Origin: JAWPMV01 sp038527215
GTDB lineage: Bacteria; Bacteroidota; Bacteroidia; J057
Direction: 5' to 3'
Assembly: GCA_038527215.1 (NCBI GenBank)
Contig: JBCBGC010000188.1
Location: 1-10,071, forward strand
Length of the DNA: 10,071 nt
The translations under genes and the position numbers were made by a program. Shown piece by piece: positions 1-6,107 of the stretch. How positions within the stretch are numbered: the first letter of the stretch is position 1; each line of letters opens with the position of its first letter. The notes beneath the pieces were generated by a model, which searched no databases, was not told the DNA's origin, and worked only from the letters and a program-made list of their open reading frames with translations.

Positions 1-148
1 GTTGAGTCCCGACACATCGGGATTAATCAATAGGTCTAAGAAGAAATTTGACATACTCCTCCTTAGCTCAGTTGGTTGAGTCCCGACACATCGGGATTAA
101 TCAATAGGTCTAAGAAGAAATTTGACATACTCCTCCTTAGCTCAGTTG
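1..148 (+). repeat. Two exact 74-nt tandem units made of broken tRNA-Asn copies
   Basis: Positions 1-74 and 75-148 are identical over 74 nt, and the array then runs directly into the intact tRNA. Each unit contains the first ~20 nt of tRNA-Asn (57-77 in the first unit, matching 131-151). A 16-nt palindrome TCCCGACACATCGGGA (7-22 and 81-96) then replaces the right D-stem and 5' anticodon stem. The tRNA sequence resumes at TTAATCAATAGGTC and breaks off in the variable loop. A spacer of about 20 nt (110-130) containing TTTGACATAC leads into the next copy. With no T-arm, no 3' acceptor strand and no anticodon G, these copies cannot be working tRNAs. The array probably extends left of the window. 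The repeat is seen directly; its decay from a tandem tRNA array is inferred. Confidence 0.9.
57..111 (+). pseudogene. Truncated tRNA-Asn copy with a palindrome in place of the anticodon arm
   Basis: The acceptor 5' strand TCCTCCT, the left D-stem GCTC and the D-loop are identical to the intact gene at 131-151. The next 14 tRNA bases are replaced by GAG plus the palindrome at 81-96, and identity then resumes through AATAGGTC. The variable-loop end, T-arm and 3' acceptor strand are absent. A second such copy, cut by the left edge of the window, occupies about 1-37. The unit cannot fold as a tRNA, although the palindrome would form a 6-bp hairpin at the anticodon-arm position. Confidence 0.8.
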
Positions 149-204
149 GTTAGAGCGGTTGACTGTTAATCAATAGGTCCTTGGTTCGAGTCCAAGAGGG
201 GGAG
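131..204 (+). tRNA. tRNA-Asn (anticodon GTT)
   Basis: A full cloverleaf can be drawn. Acceptor TCCTCCT (131-137) pairs with AGGGGGA (197-203), with one G-T pair and discriminator G204. The D-stem is GCTC/GAGC (140-143/153-156). The anticodon stem is 158-162/170-174 with loop CTGTTAA (163-169), giving anticodon GTT at 165-167, which reads AAC/AAT. The T-stem is CTTGG/CCAAG (180-184/192-196) with loop TTCGAGT. The gene is 74 nt; the 3' CCA is not fully encoded (GCA follows). It is the only intact copy in a cluster of damaged tRNA-Asn copies, and a terminator follows directly. No promoter is visible between the broken copies and this gene, so transcription probably enters from upstream. Confidence 0.96.
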
Positions 205-209
205 CAGTG

Positions 210-237
210 AAAAGCCATCCAGTCGGATGGCTTTTTT
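210..237 (+). terminator. Rho-independent terminator of tRNA-Asn
   Basis: A perfect 11-bp stem, AAAAGCCATCC (210-220) with GGATGGCTTTT (225-235), has loop AGTC and a run of six T at 232-237. It begins 5 nt after the tRNA discriminator base. Confidence 0.9.
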
Positions 238-254
238 CTTATTACAGAATAACC

Positions 255-572
255 ATGGAATTTTTCATCTATATCCTCTACTCCGAAGGATCAGACCGCT
301 ACTATGTAGGATATACACATGATGTAGAGGCAAGACTGAACGATCACAACTCAGGGGATAGAAGCAATCAGTCTACCAAGTATACCTTCAAGCACCGGCC
401 GTGGAAGTTGAAGGCGGCCTTCAAGGTTGCTTCAGAAAGGGGTGAAGCATTGAAGGTAGAGCGATACATCAAACGCCAGAAGAGTCGAAAGTTTATTGAA
501 GCATTGATCGAACATCATAAGGATGAAGAGAAGCTCGCTCAGTTGGTTAAAGTCCCGACCCATCGGGATTAA
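255..572 (+). CDS. Small GIY-YIG family nuclease (UPF0213/URI-like)
   Basis: A 105-aa single-domain GIY-YIG protein. The GIY-like strand is FIYIL (residues 4-8) and the YIG-like strand is YYVG (16-19). The catalytic Arg is R27 in the EARLNDHN stretch, and the metal-binding Glu is E69 in ALKVERYIKRQKS. The start at 255 is chosen because the family begins with M-x(2-3)-YIYIL; the longer reading from 207 would begin inside the tRNA terminator. The domain nicks DNA in homing and repair enzymes, but the role of these stand-alone bacterial versions is poorly known. The gene begins 17 nt after the terminator. Codons 95-105 and the stop (ALAQLVK-VPTHRD region, bases 537-572) are translated from a tRNA-Asn remnant and its palindrome, so the C-terminus is not part of the domain. 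No separate promoter was found. The family call is firm; a role in moving this locus is inference. Confidence 0.9.
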   Translation: MEFFIYILYSEGSDRYYVGYTHDVEARLNDHNSGDRSNQSTKYTFKHRPWKLKAAFKVASERGEALKVERYIKRQKSRKFIEALIEHHKDEEKLAQLVKVPTHRD

Positions 573-619
573 TCAATAGGTCCTTGGTTCTCCCGGTAAT
601 CCGGGAAAGAGGGGGAGCA
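537..619 (+). pseudogene. tRNA-Asn remnant carrying two 16-nt palindromes
   Basis: Bases 537-548 match the tRNA D-arm (GCTCAGTTGGTT). Bases 549-568 replace the right D-stem and 5' anticodon side with AAAG plus palindrome TCCCGACCCATCGGGA. Bases 569-589 are identical to tRNA positions 166-186. Palindrome TCCCGGTAATCCGGGA (591-606) then replaces the T-loop and start of the 3' T-stem, and AAGAGGGGGAGCA (607-619) matches the tRNA 3' end. The 5' acceptor strand is lost. This cannot be a working tRNA-Asn: the anticodon stem and T-loop are destroyed. It overlaps the 3' end of the GIY-YIG gene and supplies its stop codon. The alignment is seen directly; origin by duplication of the neighbouring tRNA is inferred. 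Confidence 0.88.
553..606. repeat. Pair of 16-nt palindromes, pattern TCCCGR-N4-YCGGGA
   Basis: TCCCGACCCATCGGGA (553-568) and TCCCGGTAATCCGGGA (591-606) both have a perfect 6-bp stem and a 4-nt loop. The same design, TCCCGACACATCGGGA, occurs at 7-22 and 81-96. The arms are shared but the loops differ, which points to a small dispersed palindrome family rather than copying of a single sequence. Confidence 0.85.
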
Positions 620-625
620 AAAGCC

Positions 626-658
626 AAACCGACTTTCAGTAATGGAAGTCGGTTTTTT
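626..658 (+). terminator. Rho-independent terminator after the tRNA remnant
   Basis: A 10-bp stem AAACCGACTT (626-635) / AAGTCGGTTT (646-655) has a 10-nt loop and T-run 653-658. It sits where the terminator of the intact tRNA sits relative to its 3' end, but has a different stem sequence. It would end transcripts of the nuclease gene. Confidence 0.85.
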
Positions 659-746
659 ATATCCCTCTCCCCCCACTTGCCCCTTTCATTCAAATCATTC
701 CGAGAATCGTAGAAAATGTTAAAGCTTTCCCCTAAATGGTTAAGGC

Positions 747-772
747 TTGTCTCATCAATCGGCTTATTTTTG
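747..772 (+). promoter_or_regulatory. Candidate Bacteroidetes-type promoter for the AraC-family gene
   Basis: TATTTTTG at 765-772 fits the -7 consensus TAnnTTTG exactly. A TTG at 747-749 is a possible -33 element, but its spacing (15 nt) is shorter than usual. Start of transcription would fall near 780, leaving a leader of about 110 nt. Motif seen; function inferred. Confidence 0.45.
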
Positions 773-891
773 TACCTGTGCGCCACACTTTGGGCACGTA
801 AAACGGATCCCACGCAAGGGTAAGGGCTTAGGGGAGAGCCGGTACGTAAGCTAAGCTATCCTGCTCGCACGGGATTTATGACGAAACTGAG

Positions 892-1809
892 ATGGACGAT
901 ATTCTCCGGATAGAAAGCATTTCTCAATTTAACCAGCTGCTGGGCCTGGGAGCACCGGATCATCCGTTGATTTCTTTATATGGGGATAATCAAGACACGC
1001 ATAAAGAAGCTAATGACAGCCTGTATGGGATTCGCTTTACCACGGACCTATACGTGATCATGTATAAGGACAGTGTTTCGGGTTCTTTGGATTACGGGCG
1101 CAACTCCTATGACTTTCAGCATGGAACCTTGCTGTTCTTAAGTCCCGGTCAGGTGATCACCTCGCCCAGCAAGGAAATATCCCTGCAAAGCAAGGGCTGG
1201 ACCCTGCTCTTCCATCCGGACCTGATCCGCAAATCTTCCCTGGGCCAGCAGATGGATGAATACAGCTACTTTTCCTACGAGGTCAACGAAGCCCTGCACT
1301 TGTCTCCCAAAGAAGAAAGTTTCATTTCTGAAGTGGTGCACAAGATCGAAGAAGAATACAGCCGTAATCTTGATCAGCACAGTCACCGGCTGATTTTATC
1401 CAACCTGGAGCTGCTCTTGAACTATTGCGTACGCTTTTACGACCGGCAATTTTATACCCGAACGGATTTTCATAAGGATTTTATTGCCGAATTCGAGCAG
1501 AAGCTGAAAGGTTATTTCAATACCGAGAAACCCCGGGAGCTGGGCATTCCCTCTGTCGGATACTTTGGGGAGGCCATGAATATGTCGCCCAACTACCTGA
1601 GTGATTTGTTGAAGAAGGAGACGGGCAAAAGTACCAGAAGCCACATCAATGAAATGCTCATCGAGCGGGCCAAAACGGCCTTGCTGAATTCGGAGGCTAC
1701 CATCAGTGAAATCGCCTACACCTTAGGCTTTGAATATCACCAGAGCTTTAGTCGGCTCTTTAAATCAAAAATGGGAATGTCTCCTCAGGAATACCGGACT
1801 ATTCATTAA
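892..1809 (+). CDS. AraC-family transcriptional regulator
   Basis: 305 aa, about the usual length. The C-terminal ~100 residues form the double helix-turn-helix DNA-binding domain. The first HTH spans about 219-247 (PSVGYFGEAMNMSPNYLSDL) and the second about 269-291, in the typical TISEIAYTLGF context followed by FSRLFKSKMGMSPQEYR. The N-terminal ~190 residues resemble the cupin-like sensing half of Bacteroidota AraC proteins, with a segment HGTLLFLSPGQV (78-88); the ligand is unknown. No signal peptide or membrane segment is seen, so the protein is cytoplasmic. The ATG at 892 is preceded by no strong ribosome site; an ATG at 878 is out of frame. It lies 93 nt upstream of the barrel/cytochrome/hydroxylase genes on the same strand and is the obvious candidate to control them, but no operator was identified. 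Confidence 0.93.
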   Translation: MDDILRIESISQFNQLLGLGAPDHPLISLYGDNQDTHKEANDSLYGIRFTTDLYVIMYKDSVSGSLDYGRNSYDFQHGTLLFLSPGQVITSPSKEISLQSKGWTLLFHPDLIRKSSLGQQMDEYSYFSYEVNEALHLSPKEESFISEVVHKIEEEYSRNLDQHSHRLILSNLELLLNYCVRFYDRQFYTRTDFHKDFIAEFEQKLKGYFNTEKPRELGIPSVGYFGEAMNMSPNYLSDLLKKETGKSTRSHINEMLIERAKTALLNSEATISEIAYTLGFEYHQSFSRLFKSKMGMSPQEYRTIH

Positions 1810-1902
1810 GGGGAGGACAGGCTAAACTAAAAACATAAGAATGCTGCCATAAGCTTTGATGGACCACCCGGCAAAGATTGCGGGGATGGCGCTGGATATC
1901 CT

Positions 1903-2718
1903 ATGCCTGGCCTTCACATAATGACTTCTATGCCCTGCTTCGCTCGCCATACATACGCACTCATGCTGGCCCTCCTTGTGGCAGCCTGTCTTCCAGCCAA
2001 GGCCCAGTCAAGACTGGACTCTGCCCAGTATAGCTTAGCCATGAAGTTTTCTGGGAACCGCTCTACGGGCATTTTTAGCCGGAATGTCTTTCTGGCCAGT
2101 ACAGAAGCTCATTTTCAAACCCAGCAATGGCGGCTGTACAACTCACTTTCCTACCGCTACAGCAACATCAATGGCTTGCTCTTTGAGAATAACCTCTACG
2201 AATTACTGACCTTGATTTTTTATCCCAACCAGCGCAAATCCTGGTTCCCGCTGGCCTTTTACCACTATGACAACAACCTCCTCTTTCAGGTAAACTCACG
2301 CCATCGGGGAGGGGTAGGCTTGGGCTCTGTGGTACTTAGGCAGGACCAAGTTTTTCTGGAAGCGGCGGTGGGAATAGGCTATGAGGCTACAGAGTACAAT
2401 GGAACCGTCTTCATCAACAGTGAATTGGAAGAGGCTATACGAGAAAATGGCCTGGCCATCTTTCGCCTGAATCTAGACCTCAGTTTTCTGGAAAAACGGC
2501 TGGTGCTCCATACAACCCTCTTGCACATGCATTCCCTCAAAGAATCCCAGGATTATGAACTGTGGGTTCGTCCCAGCCTGATCTATCGCATTAGCTCACA
2601 TATTTCTCTCAGTGTCAATTATGATTATCGCTACGAGCGGGTACACCTGGAAGGCTTGCCTCCAGCCAACGATATCCTGCTGTACGGCCTCAATATCAAT
2701 TTAGCCCATAAGCCTTAG
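1903..2718 (+). CDS. DUF481-like outer-membrane beta-barrel protein
   Basis: 271 aa with an N-terminal signal peptide: hydrophobic stretch about 18-30, with likely cleavage after AKA (34). A second in-frame ATG at 1921 would give a shorter, more typical leader and may be the true start. The mature part alternates aromatic and polar residues as barrel strands do (YNSLSYRYSN, SVNYDYRYERVH, DILLYGLNINL). It has a central block FYPNQRKSWFPLAFYHYDNNLLFQ followed by RHRGGVGLGSV, like the DUF481/YdiY group. These are thought to sit in the outer membrane; their function is unclear. It precedes the haem protein gene by 49 nt with no hairpin between them, so co-transcription is plausible. A near-match to a -7 element (TAAGCTTTG, 1850-1858, one base too long) lies upstream. 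A VAAC lipobox-like string is present, but the AKA-Q site fits better. Confidence 0.7.
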   Translation: MPGLHIMTSMPCFARHTYALMLALLVAACLPAKAQSRLDSAQYSLAMKFSGNRSTGIFSRNVFLASTEAHFQTQQWRLYNSLSYRYSNINGLLFENNLYELLTLIFYPNQRKSWFPLAFYHYDNNLLFQVNSRHRGGVGLGSVVLRQDQVFLEAAVGIGYEATEYNGTVFINSELEEAIRENGLAIFRLNLDLSFLEKRLVLHTTLLHMHSLKESQDYELWVRPSLIYRISSHISLSVNYDYRYERVHLEGLPPANDILLYGLNINLAHKP

Positions 2719-2767
2719 TGCCCGAAAGATCTACTACAAATCACGTTTTACCTCTAATTCTAGCCGA

Positions 2768-3370
2768 ATGAAAAAGATTCCCATTCTGTTGTTGACAGCG
2801 CTGCTGGTAGCCGGAATCGGAGGAGTCAGCCTAAGCTACGACCAGGAGCCTCAGGCCCAGGAAACTCCCCCCACGGATCAACCCTCCGCGGAGCCTTTTG
2901 ACGTCATGATGAGCGTCATTACCCACCAGCGCTGTATGAACTGTCATCCCTCAGGAGATCGTCCCCTTCAGGGCGAGGACAGCCATATCCATTATTTCAA
3001 CGTGCAGCGGGGAGCAGATGGCCACGGCTTGCCAGCTCTTCAATGTGCAACCTGCCATCAGGAGGAGAATAATGACTATTCCGGTCTGCCCGGAGCGCCC
3101 CACTGGCATCTCGCCCCGGAAAGTATGGGCTGGGAAGGCTTGAGCCGCACGGAAATTGCCCGGGTCATCCTCGATCCCGCACAAAACGGAGGGCGCAGTC
3201 CACAAGAAATAGAAAAACACATGACCGAGGATGCCCTGGTCCTTTGGGCCTTTGAGCCCGGCGTCAACAATGAAGGGGAGCCCCGTGAAAAGCCTCCGGT
3301 CTCTAAGGAGGCTTTCATCCAGGCCGTCAAGCAATGGATCGCTGAGGGAGCCAACATCCCAGCGGAATAA
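2768..3370 (+). CDS. Secreted c-type haem protein of the isoquinoline 1-oxidoreductase cluster
   Basis: 200 aa. A signal peptide (MKKIPILLLTALLVAGIGG, cleavage probably near residue 23-31) is followed by a Pro/Gln/Glu-rich linker to about residue 43. Two CxxCH haem-attachment motifs follow: CMNCH at 56-60 and CATCH at 93-97, each able to bind one haem c. Several nearby histidines (H53, H73, H75, H86) could be sixth ligands. The C-terminal third (SKEAFIQAVKQWIAEGANIP) resembles the end of other periplasmic cytochrome-like proteins. Bacteroidota proteins of this type are commonly annotated as an isoquinoline 1-oxidoreductase subunit and found next to the molybdenum hydroxylase genes, as here (25 nt before the Fe-S subunit). 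The inferred role is periplasmic electron acceptor for the enzyme. Haem attachment would need a cytochrome c maturation system encoded elsewhere. Confidence 0.82.
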   Translation: MKKIPILLLTALLVAGIGGVSLSYDQEPQAQETPPTDQPSAEPFDVMMSVITHQRCMNCHPSGDRPLQGEDSHIHYFNVQRGADGHGLPALQCATCHQEENNDYSGLPGAPHWHLAPESMGWEGLSRTEIARVILDPAQNGGRSPQEIEKHMTEDALVLWAFEPGVNNEGEPREKPPVSKEAFIQAVKQWIAEGANIPAE

Positions 3371-3395
3371 TTTTTATCTACAAAATCAGAAATTC

Positions 3396-3863
3396 ATGAA
3401 GATATCATTCACCATAAATGGACAAGCCCAATCCGTAGAGGTTGATGGCAAAACGCCCCTGCTGTGGGTCATCCGGGACATGCTGGAGATGAAGGGCACC
3501 AAGTTCGGTTGCGGAAAAGCGGCGTGTGGTGCCTGCACCATCCACGTAGACGGAAAAGCGGTCCGCTCCTGCTCCTATGCTGTAAAATTCGCACAGGGCA
3601 AAAATATCACTACCATTGAAGGCCTTTCTCAGGGTGAAGAATTGCATCCGGTACAGCAAGCCTGGATGGAAGAGGTGGTGCCCCAATGTGGCTACTGCCA
3701 GCCCGGGTTTATGATGGCGACCGCGGCTTTACTGAAGGAAAAGCCCAACCCCACTGACGAGGACATCGACAACAACATCTCCAATGTGTGTCGCTGTGCC
3801 ACCTATTATCGTATGCGGAAGGCCATCCATCGGGCCGCCGAAATTCAAGCCAATAACGCCTAA
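3396..3863 (+). CDS. iorA: Isoquinoline 1-oxidoreductase-like alpha subunit, [2Fe-2S] protein
   Basis: 155 aa, normal for the small subunit of this molybdenum hydroxylase family. The N-terminal plant-type ferredoxin domain has C39, C44, C47 and C59 (pattern FGCGKAACGACTIHVDG then RSC). The C-terminal helical [2Fe-2S] domain has C98, C101, C132 and C134 (QCGYCQPG and VCRCATYYRMRKAI). All eight cluster ligands are present. It passes electrons from the molybdenum centre in the large subunit to an outside acceptor. The start at 3396 gives the family's MKISFTINGQ beginning; a longer frame back to 3231 would overlap the haem protein gene and is rejected. It has no signal peptide, so it most likely crosses the membrane as a folded passenger of the Tat-signalled large subunit, which begins 11 nt downstream. 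Confidence 0.94.
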   Translation: MKISFTINGQAQSVEVDGKTPLLWVIRDMLEMKGTKFGCGKAACGACTIHVDGKAVRSCSYAVKFAQGKNITTIEGLSQGEELHPVQQAWMEEVVPQCGYCQPGFMMATAALLKEKPNPTDEDIDNNISNVCRCATYYRMRKAIHRAAEIQANNA

Positions 3864-3874
3864 TCCCCAAGACC

Positions 3875-6022
3875 ATGAGTGAAAAAAAGAAAACTACTTC
3901 CAGAAGAAATTTCCTGGTAAAATTCACCATCGGAACGGGGGTACTGGTGGGCATGACTTATGCTGTGCGCAATCCTCTAAGGCGCATGCTTTATGACAAT
4001 GCCGAAGTCTTATTGCAAGACTACGCGATCGGGGATTCTGCTACCGCCTGGTTTGAAATTACCGCAGAGAACCAGATCATCCTCCACTCCCCCAAAGTAG
4101 AAATGGGCCAGGGTGCCTTTACAGGTCTGGCACAATTGGCAGCGGAAGAGTTGGAAGTCGATATGGACATGATTCAAGTGGTCCATGCTTCTACCAAAGG
4201 TCGTCCGGTAGACCCTCGCTCTACTGGCGGCAGTGACACGATTTCATCCATGTGGAATCCCTTACGTGAGCTAGCCGCCAAAATGCGGGAAATGCTCCGC
4301 CAGAACGCCGCTAGCATCCTCGGTGTATCTCCCAGCAGCCTGAACCTGGCCAATGGCACCTTTTCCGGGGATGGCAAAAGCCTCACTTTTGGGGAGATCG
4401 TACAGCAAGCCACCAGTTGGGAAGAGCCGGAAGAGATTACCCTCAAGCCAGCAAAGGACTTCAAGACGATTGGCAAACCCGTACCGAGGATTGACCTAAA
4501 GCCCAAGGTGATGGGCGATCCTATTTTTGGGATAGATGTGAGTCTGCCAGAGATGCTTTATGGAGTGGTGATCCGACCCCCGAAGATCGATACCGTATTT
4601 GTCAGGGCGGATACCAGAGCAGCCGAATCTATGCCGGGTGTAGTAAAAGTGGTGCAGGAAAAAGACTTCGTCGCAGTCGTCGCGGAATCTCGCCCTCAGG
4701 CGGAAATGGCCGCTCGCAAGGTCAAGGTGAACTGGAAAACCAACAAAAACTGGGAACAGCAGGATATCCTGGATCTGGTGAAAGTAGGCCAGGGGGAGGA
4801 TTTCCTCATCCAGAAAGAGGGCTCCAAGGTAAAAGAGGAAGAAATGATCGCGGCGGAATACAGCACCTCCATGGGCGCACACGCCCAGATGGAACCCAAT
4901 GGCTCAGTCGCCCATGTAGAAGCCGATAAAGCCGTGGTTTACATCTCCACCCAGGTGCCCAAATTCACTCGGATTCAGGTAGCAGAAGTGCTGGGGTTCG
5001 AAGAGGAACAGGTAGAAGTGAAGCCCACCTATTTGGGAGGAGGTTTTGGCCGGAGGCTGAATACGCCCAATGCCATGCAGGCCGCTCTGATCTCCAGAGC
5101 CGCAGGCAAGCCGGTGCATGTGTTCTTTAGTCGGCAGGACGAGTTCCAGTCCGCGGAGTTCCGTCCGCCGACGCACCATACCCTCAAAGCTAATCTTTCT
5201 GAAGACGGCATGGTAGAGTCCATTGAGCACAATGTTTCTAGTGGAGACGCGGGCTTTGGCAGTCCGATCATTCCTCCAGCTATGGAGACCATCCTTGGCG
5301 CCGATATTGGCGCCTGGGGCGGAGGTCGCATCAATTACACCGGCATCCCCAATATCCGGGTCTACTCCTGGCGCATCAAACTGCCCTTTTCCACGGCCAT
5401 GTGGCGCGCTCCTGGCTTGATGGCTAATACTTTCGTGGTGGAATCCTTTCTGGACGAGCTAGCCCATCAGGCGGGCAAAGACCCTCTCGAATTCAGGCTG
5501 GCTCATCTACCAAATACTGAGAAAGGCGAAACCATCAAAAAAGTGTTGGAGGCTGCAGCGGAGAAAGCTGGCTGGGGAAAATCCCTGCCCGAAGGCAGAG
5601 CCCTGGGCATCGCCTGTTGTGCCGAAATAGGGGCACCCATTGCCCAGGTAGCCGAAGTCTCCGTGGTAGACAATGAGATCAAAGTCCACAAAGTTACCTG
5701 CGCTCTAGAGGTGGGCATCGCCATCAATCCGGATCAAATTCGGCAGCAAGTAGAAGGTGGCATCGTGATGGGCTTAAGTGCGTCTATGTATGAAAAAATG
5801 GAGGTTCAGGGAAGTAAAATCACCCCGACCATTTTTGGACCTTATCGCATGGCAACGCTGAAAGATAGCCCCCGCGACATCGAGGTGGTGATCCTGGAAG
5901 ATGGCTCCAAGCCGAAAGGTGTCGGAGAACCTCCGGTCGGACCGATTGGGGCCGCGATTGGCAATGCTGTGTTTAGCCTGACCGGGCAGCGGCTACGTGA
6001 TCTCCCCCTTACCCTGACTTGA
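3875..6022 (+). CDS. iorB: Isoquinoline 1-oxidoreductase-like beta subunit, Tat-exported molybdopterin hydroxylase
   Basis: 715 aa, slightly short but in the family range. The N-terminus has a Tat signal, SRRNFLVK at 9-16 with a hydrophobic stretch 17-30, so the enzyme works in the periplasm. Molybdenum-cofactor motifs appear in order: EMGQGAFTGLAQLAAEEL (76-93), HAQMEPNGSVA (336-346), GGGFGRR (388-394), AMWRAPG (508-514), QVEGGIVMGL (625-634) and KGVGEPPVGP (681-690). In the last motif E685 is the conserved catalytic base. The family hydroxylates N-heterocycles or oxidises aldehydes at a Mo=O/Mo=S centre using water-derived oxygen. The substrate cannot be read from sequence, and isoquinoline is only the name of the founding member. 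The gene is translationally close to iorA (11 nt) and ends before a strong terminator. No XdhC-like sulfurase chaperone or cofactor gene lies in the window. Confidence 0.93.
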   Translation: MSEKKKTTSRRNFLVKFTIGTGVLVGMTYAVRNPLRRMLYDNAEVLLQDYAIGDSATAWFEITAENQIILHSPKVEMGQGAFTGLAQLAAEELEVDMDMIQVVHASTKGRPVDPRSTGGSDTISSMWNPLRELAAKMREMLRQNAASILGVSPSSLNLANGTFSGDGKSLTFGEIVQQATSWEEPEEITLKPAKDFKTIGKPVPRIDLKPKVMGDPIFGIDVSLPEMLYGVVIRPPKIDTVFVRADTRAAESMPGVVKVVQEKDFVAVVAESRPQAEMAARKVKVNWKTNKNWEQQDILDLVKVGQGEDFLIQKEGSKVKEEEMIAAEYSTSMGAHAQMEPNGSVAHVEADKAVVYISTQVPKFTRIQVAEVLGFEEEQVEVKPTYLGGGFGRRLNTPNAMQAALISRAAGKPVHVFFSRQDEFQSAEFRPPTHHTLKANLSEDGMVESIEHNVSSGDAGFGSPIIPPAMETILGADIGAWGGGRINYTGIPNIRVYSWRIKLPFSTAMWRAPGLMANTFVVESFLDELAHQAGKDPLEFRLAHLPNTEKGETIKKVLEAAAEKAGWGKSLPEGRALGIACCAEIGAPIAQVAEVSVVDNEIKVHKVTCALEVGIAINPDQIRQQVEGGIVMGLSASMYEKMEVQGSKITPTIFGPYRMATLKDSPRDIEVVILEDGSKPKGVGEPPVGPIGAAIGNAVFSLTGQRLRDLPLTLT

Positions 6023-6046
6023 TTTTCTTTTTTTGTAGATATTCCT

Positions 6047-6079
6047 AAAGTCAGCCTGAGATTCAGGCTGACTTTTTTT
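6047..6079 (+). terminator. Strong terminator after iorB
   Basis: A perfect 13-bp stem AAAGTCAGCCTGA (6047-6059) / TCAGGCTGACTTT (6063-6075) has a 3-nt loop GAT and T-run 6073-6079. It lies 24 nt after the iorB stop and 29 nt from the end of the converging esterase gene. The reverse orientation has only a TTT tail, so it serves mainly the plus strand. Confidence 0.93.
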
Positions 6080-6107
6080 GTTGGGCTGGGATTCTCTTCT
6101 TTCCTTT

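Larger units (their letters stand above)
573..891. other. Intergenic stretch between GIY-YIG gene and AraC regulator
   Basis: This 319-base gap holds the rest of the tRNA remnant (to 619), its terminator (626-658), a candidate promoter near 765 and an apparent leader of about 110 nt before the regulator start. The leader has two weak inverted repeats: GTGC-GCC with GG-GCAC around 778-798, and GCTTAG (826-831) with CTAAGC (851-856). Neither amounts to a recognised riboswitch. The minus-strand open frame across 547-813 runs through the palindromes and remnant and shows no protein family. Confidence 0.6.

Noticed and set aside
121..127. TTTGACA in the spacer as the promoter of the intact tRNA
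   Set aside because: It lies only 4-10 nt before the tRNA 5' end, so a -35 or -33 element there would start transcription inside the gene.
1..148. Tandem repeats as a CRISPR array
   Set aside because: The 74-nt units abut without unique spacers and are recognisable tRNA-Asn fragments.
207..254. Upstream in-frame start giving a 121-aa GIY-YIG protein
   Set aside because: It would start within the tRNA terminator hairpin, and the extra 16 residues are not part of the family's usual N-terminus.
547..813. Minus-strand 88-codon open frame
   Set aside because: It reads through the tRNA remnant, both palindromes and the terminator, with no domain or signal. Its C-terminal PDGSGL-type end comes from the palindrome.
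831..880. Slight likeness of GAGAGCCGGTACG to a group II intron end
   Set aside because: No domain V hairpin, reverse transcriptase or splice boundary could be drawn around it.
1903..2000. DUF481-like protein as a lipoprotein (VAAC string)
   Set aside because: A good signal peptidase I site (AKA-Q) follows a few residues later, and the mature chain looks like a transmembrane barrel.
3231..3395. Extended N-terminus of the [2Fe-2S] subunit
   Set aside because: The extension overlaps the haem protein gene in another frame and has unnatural Ser/Arg-rich composition. The family starts at the ATG at 3396.
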